A stretch of DNA of 64,000 bases, from positions 186,001-250,000 of the forward strand of contig JAIBCL010000001.1 of assembly GCA_019694165.1 (NCBI GenBank). Reading direction: 5' to 3'. The DNA is from Verrucomicrobiaceae bacterium. Lineage in GTDB: Bacteria > Verrucomicrobiota > Verrucomicrobiia > Verrucomicrobiales > Verrucomicrobiaceae. This document shows positions 58,884-64,000 of the stretch, in pieces. Within the stretch, counting starts at the first letter, position 1; every line of letters begins with the position of its first letter. The position numbers were made by a program, and so were the translations under genes. The notes under the pieces are model-generated. The model ran no database searches, was not told the origin of the DNA, and was given only the letters and a program-made list of their open reading frames with translations.

Positions 58884-60046
58884 GCACCTCCCGTTTCTGG
58901 GAGGGCGATGAAAACCACATCGCCGTCAATCCGCAGCGCGCGAGCGATGCGGACGGTCTCGCCGGCTTTGCACAAACGAAACTCGCGGCGCGGGGTTGGT
59001 GCTTCTTCCAGACATCCGGCTCGGAAGGCAGCCCGAAGTGGGTGGGGCTGACGAAGGAGGCATTCCTCATCTCCGCGCGCGCTGTGAACACTTTTTTCGA
59101 CACCACGCCGGCGGATCGCTGGCTCGTCGCGCTGCCGCTGCATCACGTCGGCGGATTTGCCATTCACGCCCGCTGTTTCGTCTCCGGCGCAGGTCATGCA
59201 ACAATGAGCGGCAAGTGGGAGGCGAGGGCTTTTGCGGAAGCGTGCGCGGACGGAAGCATCACGCTGGCCTCGCTCGTGCCCACGCAGCTCTTCGACCTCG
59301 TGCGCGACAGGATCACCGCGCCATCGAGCGTACGCGCAGTCATCGTCGGCGGCGGCTCGCTGTCGCCTGATTTGCGTACGCGCGCGCTGGAATTCGGCTG
59401 GCCCGTATGCGCCAGCTACGGCATGACCGAGGCTGCCTCGCAGATCGCCACGCAATCGACCGACGGCTACGCCCACGCCGCACCCGAGGCGATGGAGGTG
59501 CTGCCACATTGGGAGACTAGCTCCGGCGCGGATGAAGTGCTGGTCATCCGCGGCCCCGCACTGGCGAAAGGCTTCGCCGTCCGCGATGGCCGCGGTGCGT
59601 GGAGCTGGCAGGCCATCGACGAAAGCGCGGGGCTGCGCACGCGGGACCGTGTGCGGCTCTGGCAACACGGCACGCGGCGCTATTTGCAATTCATCGGCCG
59701 GGAGTCGGCCTTCATCAAGATCTGCGGGGAACTCGTGAACCGCGATGCCTTGCAACAGCGGCTCGACGCTCTCGCCCGAGAAATGAACTTCACTGAGAAA
59801 GCCGTGCTGGTGCCCGTCCCCGATTCTCGCCGCGAAACCGTGCTGATCATGGTGTTTGAGCGCGGCAAGTCGGTGCCCGAAGCGCGTGCAAAACTCGTCG
59901 AGTCCTACAACTCGGCCTCGCGCCCGTTTGAACGCGTCCTTACCGCGCGGGAACTGGAGGAGATGCCGGTGTCGGACCTGGGCAAGCACCCGGTTGCTGA
60001 TCTGGCTGCAAAGTTGACGTCAGTCGCGGCCGCACGCCCCGGTTGA
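58865..60046 (+). CDS. menE: o-Succinylbenzoate-CoA ligase
   Basis: 393 aa, ANL adenylating enzyme activating o-succinylbenzoate. A3 motif FFQTSGSEGSPKWVGLTK, LPLHHVGGFAIHARC, A5-like ASYGMTEAASQIATQ, TRDRVRLW and late YLQFIGRESAFIKICGELVN. Shorter than standalone acyl-CoA ligases because the N-terminus is reduced, as is common in short MenE versions; C-terminal MPVSDLGKHPVADL retains the acyl-adenylate ligase end. Overlaps menC by 19 bases. Confidence 0.9.
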   Translation: METADLSTSRFWEGDENHIAVNPQRASDADGLAGFAQTKLAARGWCFFQTSGSEGSPKWVGLTKEAFLISARAVNTFFDTTPADRWLVALPLHHVGGFAIHARCFVSGAGHATMSGKWEARAFAEACADGSITLASLVPTQLFDLVRDRITAPSSVRAVIVGGGSLSPDLRTRALEFGWPVCASYGMTEAASQIATQSTDGYAHAAPEAMEVLPHWETSSGADEVLVIRGPALAKGFAVRDGRGAWSWQAIDESAGLRTRDRVRLWQHGTRRYLQFIGRESAFIKICGELVNRDALQQRLDALAREMNFTEKAVLVPVPDSRRETVLIMVFERGKSVPEARAKLVESYNSASRPFERVLTARELEEMPVSDLGKHPVADLAAKLTSVAAARPG

Positions 60047-60068
60047 ATGCCGCAGGCGGCTTCGCGCA

Positions 60069-61724
60069 TCAGCTCGCGACGTTTGCTTTTGCACGGAACC
60101 ATTTCCTGGCGGCAGCGTGCGTGGCGCAGATGATGAGCATCAGGATCGAAAACCAGTCGCCAAATCGCGCGTAGATCGTGCGCGGTGGCGACTTCGGCAC
60201 CTGGATCTCGGACCGGAGCACGCCCTCGATGAAAGTGTCGCCAGTCTTTGTATCCTGCAGGCGCTGGAGCACCCGGCCTTTGTCGTCGATGACGCAGGTG
60301 ATGCCCGTGTTCGAGGCGCGCGCCATCGGGCGGCGAATCTCGATTGCACGAAAGATGGAGTTGGCGGTGTGGATTTCAGTCTCGGCGCTCTGGAGGAACC
60401 AGCCGTCGTTGGTGAGGTTCACGATGAGCTGAGGCTCGTCGCGCACAAAACGACGGGAGAGGCGTCCGTCGGTATCCTCAAAACAAATCAGCGGGATGAT
60501 GCTGACGGGCGGCGTCTCGAGCTTGAGCGGATCCGTTTTCGTGCCGGGAACGAAATCGCCCGGCAGCACGCCGCGCAGCAGGCTGAACGGGAAGGTGTCG
60601 CGGAAAGGCAGAAACTCGCCGAAGGGCACGAGGTGAACCTTGTCGTAGTGCTGCATGTTCTCGAAGCTGCCGCGCATGAGGACGGCGCTGGTGTACATCG
60701 GCTCGCCCGGATACTGCACCTCGCCGCCGGTGAGCAGCGAGAAGCTGCCGAGCGAAAGCAGCTCATTGAAAAACCGCGGGTGATCGGGATGCGCGAGGAT
60801 GGGCACAGGCACCGCACTCTCCGGCCAGATGACGAGATCGACACCCGGCATTCCTTCGCGCTTCTCCACATGGAGGCGGGTGAGATCGGCGAGCTGCTGG
60901 TAAAGCTCCGGCGTTTTCTCGCCACTCCACTTCACCGCCTGCGCCACGTTCTGCTGCACAAGCACGGTCTTGAGCGGAATAGAATCGCCAGCCTTCTCCC
61001 GCAGACGCATCACGCCATAGCCGGCGACGACGAAGACCACGATCGCGATGGCGACCAGTTCGACGCGTCCATTGAAGCGGCGGCCTTCGCGGAAGTCGCG
61101 AATCAGCCGGCGCGTGGCATTGAACACGACGCAAGCGACAAACACCGGGACGAACGACGTGCCACACACGCCGACAACATCCGCGATCTGGATGAGCGCC
61201 AGATTTCGATGAAGCGCCACGCCGAGTCCGTCCCAGCCGAAGCCGGTGAAGACGATCCCGCGCAGCCACTCGCACGCCGGCCATGCGCATGCGCAGAGCA
61301 ACGCACTGCGCAACGACTCGCGCGATGAGTCGTCGCGTGGACGTGCGATCCGCGCCGCGAACCATGACCAGAGTCCGAAGTACAGTGCGCAATAGCCGCC
61401 AAGTCCGGCAACCGCACCGGCCCCCATCAACTCCGGCCCCCAGCCGATCCATGAGTGATCCACCGCGCCTGCGATGACGCGCGACGAGTGCCGGAGCCAC
61501 CAGAGGTTTGGGATGAAAAAGGCGGTGCCCGATAGCCAGCCCAGGAGGAAAGGGCGCGGCCCGGATGGTGGGGTGTGGGTAATGGCAGGCCCCCAGAGAA
61601 CGGCAAGCAAGGGCATGAGCCAGAGCCAGACGGCCAGTTCGATGTTCCAGTTCGGAAACGCGAAGACGAGAATGGCACCGCTGAAGGCGGCTGCCAGGAC
61701 GCTTCTGATCGGGCGGTAGATCAT
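60069..61724 (-). CDS. lnt: Apolipoprotein N-acyltransferase
   Basis: 551 aa. Adds the third acyl chain to bacterial lipoproteins in the inner membrane. N-terminal helices (VLAAAFSGAILVFAFPNW..., about eight in total), then the nitrilase-like periplasmic domain with the catalytic triad: VIWPESAVPVP (Glu), VHLVPFGEFLPFRDTFPF (Lys in the preceding DKVH), LICFEDTDGRLSRRF (Cys); VNLTNDGWFLQSAE is also typical. A last helix closes the protein. Its start overlaps the stop of the small upstream ORF (ATGA at 61721-61724). Confidence 0.95.
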   Translation of the reverse strand: MIYRPIRSVLAAAFSGAILVFAFPNWNIELAVWLWLMPLLAVLWGPAITHTPPSGPRPFLLGWLSGTAFFIPNLWWLRHSSRVIAGAVDHSWIGWGPELMGAGAVAGLGGYCALYFGLWSWFAARIARPRDDSSRESLRSALLCACAWPACEWLRGIVFTGFGWDGLGVALHRNLALIQIADVVGVCGTSFVPVFVACVVFNATRRLIRDFREGRRFNGRVELVAIAIVVFVVAGYGVMRLREKAGDSIPLKTVLVQQNVAQAVKWSGEKTPELYQQLADLTRLHVEKREGMPGVDLVIWPESAVPVPILAHPDHPRFFNELLSLGSFSLLTGGEVQYPGEPMYTSAVLMRGSFENMQHYDKVHLVPFGEFLPFRDTFPFSLLRGVLPGDFVPGTKTDPLKLETPPVSIIPLICFEDTDGRLSRRFVRDEPQLIVNLTNDGWFLQSAETEIHTANSIFRAIEIRRPMARASNTGITCVIDDKGRVLQRLQDTKTGDTFIEGVLRSEIQVPKSPPRTIYARFGDWFSILMLIICATHAAARKWFRAKANVAS

Positions 61725-61939
61725 GCCGTGGCTCCTTCACGCTGGCGCGCGAAGAATTCGGGGCCGTCCACATTCTTTATTTTACCGCTGTCCACCGGGG
61801 AAACGATGGCCTCAGGATCAGGCGCTGGATCGCGGTCCGGCGGCGGCGGAAACGGAAGCGCCGTCGCATCCGCGGTGCGGGCGCCTTGCCCGCACCGGCT
61901 CAGTGGGCTGACTCGATCTTCGATGGCTTCGAGAGTCAT
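61721..61939 (-). CDS. Small ORF coupled to lnt, hypothetical
   Basis: 72 codons beginning 13 bp after the pgm stop and ending in a four-base overlap with the lnt ATG, so placement suits a translated operon gene. The N-terminal third is rich in Arg/Pro and includes an REP-like hairpin (61873-61897), which is odd for coding sequence; the C-terminal third (PVDSGKIKNVDGPEFFARQREGA) looks more protein-like. No family recognised. It may instead only mediate coupling between pgm and lnt. Confidence 0.4.
   Translation of the reverse strand: MTLEAIEDRVSPLSRCGQGARTADATALPFPPPPDRDPAPDPEAIVSPVDSGKIKNVDGPEFFARQREGATA
61873..61897. repeat. REP-like hairpin
   Basis: Perfect 10-bp stem CGGTGCGGGC / GCCCGCACCG with loop GCCTT, within the small ORF between pgm and lnt. 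Could be a REP element or a transcription pause/attenuation structure; there is no following T-run. Confidence 0.6.
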
Positions 61940-61952
61940 GAGGCGAGGCGGA

Positions 61953-63917
61953 TCATTTCAACCGCTTCTCAACATCGCGGTCGATCCAGCCCCACATGTA
62001 TTGCAGGCTGCCGATGACCTTCGTCTTCGCGTCGCGCAATTCTTTGGCGGAGAATTTCTTCCCGGCCTCGGGCAAGCAGCGGGCGAACATGTAGTACTTG
62101 ATCTTCGGCTCGGTGCCTGACGGACGGACGGCGAAGCTGCGGCCGTCGGCGAGATCGATGATCAGCATCTTCTCCTTCGCGACAATCTCCCCTTCCTCGT
62201 CGCGGATCTCGTCCTTGCGGAAGTCGCGCACGCGAACGACGGCGGAGCCATCGACCTCCTTCGGCGGGTTCGCCGCGTAGGAATCGGCCAGCTTGGCGAT
62301 CTTCGCCGCTCCCTCCGCTCCCTCGAAGACCTTGCTCTTGTTCACTTCCAGGAAGTAGCCGATCTCGGAATACACTTCGTCGAGCAATTGATACACGGTC
62401 ATCGCACGCGAGGCGGCATAGGCCGCCAGCTCGGCAAACATGACCACGGCGGCATTGCCGTCCTTGTCACGGCTGAAGTCGGAACCCATGTAGCCGTAGC
62501 TTTCTTCATCGCCCAGCACCATGAAGCGACTGTGCTTCAATCGGGCGGCGCGGGTTTGCTCATCGTCCATGTCACGATACTTCGCGCGGATGGGCTTCGG
62601 GAGCGCGTCTTCGTACTTTTGGAGCTTGGCGCTGATCCATTTGAAGCCGGTGAGCGTGTTCACGACATTGATGCCGAAGTGCCGTGCGATCACATCCTGC
62701 ATCGGCGATGTGACGAAGGTCTTGAGCAGCACGGCGTTGTGCTTGTTCTTCTCGGTGAGGATGCCGAGTTCGAACATGGTCTTGATGCGGTACCACGCCA
62801 TGAGCGAGCCGGTCTGATTGCCGGTGAGAAGGATCATCTTGCCCTTGTCGTCGCGCACGCCCACGCCCATGCGGTCGCAGTCGGGATCGGTGCCGATGAC
62901 GATGTCGGCCTTCTTTTCGTTCGCGAGATCAACGGCCATCGCCAGCGCAGGAGCGTTCTCCGGATTTGGCGATTCCACGGTCGGGAAGCGTCCGTCGAAC
63001 ACATCCTGCTTCGGCACGGTGAAGAAATTGAAACCGAGCTTCTTCAGGATCACCGGAACGAGCACACCGCCAGCACCGTGCAACGCGGTGTACACGATCT
63101 TGAGCTTCTTCGCATGCAGATCCTGGAGCAGTTCAGGCTGCAGCATGAGCGGCTGCAGGCGCGCGAGATAGAGCTTGTCCATCTCCTTGCCCAGCTTCTT
63201 GAGCCTGCCCTGCTTCGACTTTGGCAGCGGCGTGGCGTCCTCGCCCTTGATCGCGTTCACCTCGGCGATGATGCCGCTGGCGTGCGGCTCCACAATTCCC
63301 GCACCATCGGAGAAATTGACCTTGAAGCCATTGTCATGCGCGGGATTGTGCGAGGCGGTGAGCATCACACCCGCATCGGCGCGGAGCGTTCGCAGCGCAT
63401 ACGACATCTCCGGTGTGGCGCGCGGGCCGTCGAACAGGTGAACATCGACACCTTGCTCCACCGCGATCTTCGCGCAGAACTTCGCGAACTCCGGTGAGAA
63501 ATGGCGGGTGTCATGCGCGAAGACGATGCTCGGACGGCCCGCGAGCTTTTTCTTCGCGCGCCATTTGAGGATGTAGGCCACCAGCCCCCGGGTGGCCCGG
63601 CTCACGTTGTAGAAGTTCATCGCGTTCGTGCCCACGCAGGGGAAATCGGGCCGCAAGTCCTTCTTCGCCTTGCCGCGCTCGGCCTTCGTCACGACTTTGC
63701 CCACGGTACGTCCTCGCAGGCCGCCGGTGCCGAACTTCAACTTCTGGAAGAAGCGGTCGTTCAGCTCCGCCCACTGTCCAGCCTTCGCCAGTTCGTTCAC
63801 GCTCGCGCGATAGAGCGGATTGGTGCTCGCGGCGAGGAGCGACTGAATGTTTTCACGGGCTTCGGGCAGGAGTTGACCAGCTTCGACGGCGGCTTGCAGG
63901 TTGGCTTCGAGTGACAT
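61953..63917 (-). CDS. pgm: Phosphoglucomutase/phosphomannomutase
   Basis: 654 aa, alpha-D-phosphohexomutase superfamily; interconverts hexose 1- and 6-phosphates, supplying glucose-1-phosphate for glycogen and cell-envelope sugars. Active-site loop MLTASHNPAHDNGFKVNF with the phosphoserine, metal loop GTDPDCDRMGVGV, sugar loop GDEESYGYMGSDF and C-terminal phosphate loop RPSGTEPKIKYYMFA. The N-terminal extension (MSLEANLQAAVEAGQLL) and the FGTGGLRGRTV segment are those of the long PGM2/PMM-like group. ATG 63917 is chosen; the frame is open upstream. Confidence 0.9.
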   Translation of the reverse strand: MSLEANLQAAVEAGQLLPEARENIQSLLAASTNPLYRASVNELAKAGQWAELNDRFFQKLKFGTGGLRGRTVGKVVTKAERGKAKKDLRPDFPCVGTNAMNFYNVSRATRGLVAYILKWRAKKKLAGRPSIVFAHDTRHFSPEFAKFCAKIAVEQGVDVHLFDGPRATPEMSYALRTLRADAGVMLTASHNPAHDNGFKVNFSDGAGIVEPHASGIIAEVNAIKGEDATPLPKSKQGRLKKLGKEMDKLYLARLQPLMLQPELLQDLHAKKLKIVYTALHGAGGVLVPVILKKLGFNFFTVPKQDVFDGRFPTVESPNPENAPALAMAVDLANEKKADIVIGTDPDCDRMGVGVRDDKGKMILLTGNQTGSLMAWYRIKTMFELGILTEKNKHNAVLLKTFVTSPMQDVIARHFGINVVNTLTGFKWISAKLQKYEDALPKPIRAKYRDMDDEQTRAARLKHSRFMVLGDEESYGYMGSDFSRDKDGNAAVVMFAELAAYAASRAMTVYQLLDEVYSEIGYFLEVNKSKVFEGAEGAAKIAKLADSYAANPPKEVDGSAVVRVRDFRKDEIRDEEGEIVAKEKMLIIDLADGRSFAVRPSGTEPKIKYYMFARCLPEAGKKFSAKELRDAKTKVIGSLQYMWGWIDRDVEKRLK

Positions 63918-64000
63918 GGGCGCGGATTCTACAAACACCGCGCCAGTGCGCAAACCTCCTTTTCTCGCGGCAAGCGAAAGCACGGGCCAACGCCGATCAC

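Overview
The window looks like a chromosomal segment of a GC-rich member of the Verrucomicrobiota, probably close to the Verrucomicrobiaceae/Prosthecobacter group. The evidence is the gene families typical of the PVC superphylum: two DUF1549/DUF1553 proteins each followed by a DUF1501 protein, two propeller/HEAT/haem 'membrane-bound dehydrogenase' proteins, secreted sulfatases, a TIGR04073-type exosortase-associated protein, many signal-peptide and Tat proteins, and dispersed REP-like and heptameric repeats. This assignment is inferred from protein families, not from a marker-gene tree. No rRNA, tRNA, CRISPR array, plasmid or phage module was recognised. No gap between genes exceeds about 300 bases; the larger ones (6739-6960, 24287-24499, 25166-25368, 36861-37049, 40228-40421, 56803-57021) are covered by repeat entries or show nothing clear.

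Layout. 2-2792: 5'-truncated tRNA-dihydrouridine synthase, 3-hydroxyacyl-CoA dehydrogenase, di-iron hydroxylase. 3083-9967: MFS transporter, seven-repeat RCC1 secreted protein, a two-gene membrane module, an ArsC-like reductase and an RlmM-like methyltransferase; this block is bounded by two copies of a ~150-bp MITE-like element. 10193-16189: two sulfatases and a large secreted dehydrogenase/cytochrome protein, apparently for sulfated organic matter. 16277-20044 (minus strand): thrC, a cytochrome lipoprotein, the TIGR04073 protein and an MFS transporter. 20176-25165: a protein joining an AcvB/VirJ-like hydrolase to an LpiA/MprF-like aminoacyl-phosphatidylglycerol synthase, a class I aldolase, a secreted protein and a Uma2 nuclease.

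25369-34051: a broken secreted-protein gene and two DUF1549/1553-DUF1501 modules. 34057-45972: a second Dus, a secreted FAD oxidoreductase, a Tat metallophosphatase, an M48 protease, a pseudouridine synthase, a second dehydrogenase/HEAT/haem protein, a TPR-like membrane protein and a STAS-like protein. 46129-55851: leuS, a glycosyltransferase overlapping glgB, a ClpX-like ATPase and a degenerate nucleotide-cyclase-like membrane protein. 55918-63917: a prenyltransferase-fold protein, the menA-menC-menE operon, then on the minus strand pgm, a small ORF and lnt.

The most striking feature is leuS (46129-49410). A complete-looking REP-RAYT-REP transposase cassette of about 686 bp lies inside it, open in the leuS frame, at a variable surface segment of the editing (CP1) domain, so the predicted synthetase carries a transposase as an extra ~229-residue block. 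The second is the AcvB/VirJ-LpiA fusion (20176-22737), which puts a predicted lysyl-PG hydrolase and a predicted lysyl-PG synthase in one chain. Around these lie at least four kinds of small repeats, several of them inside coding sequence without breaking the frame.
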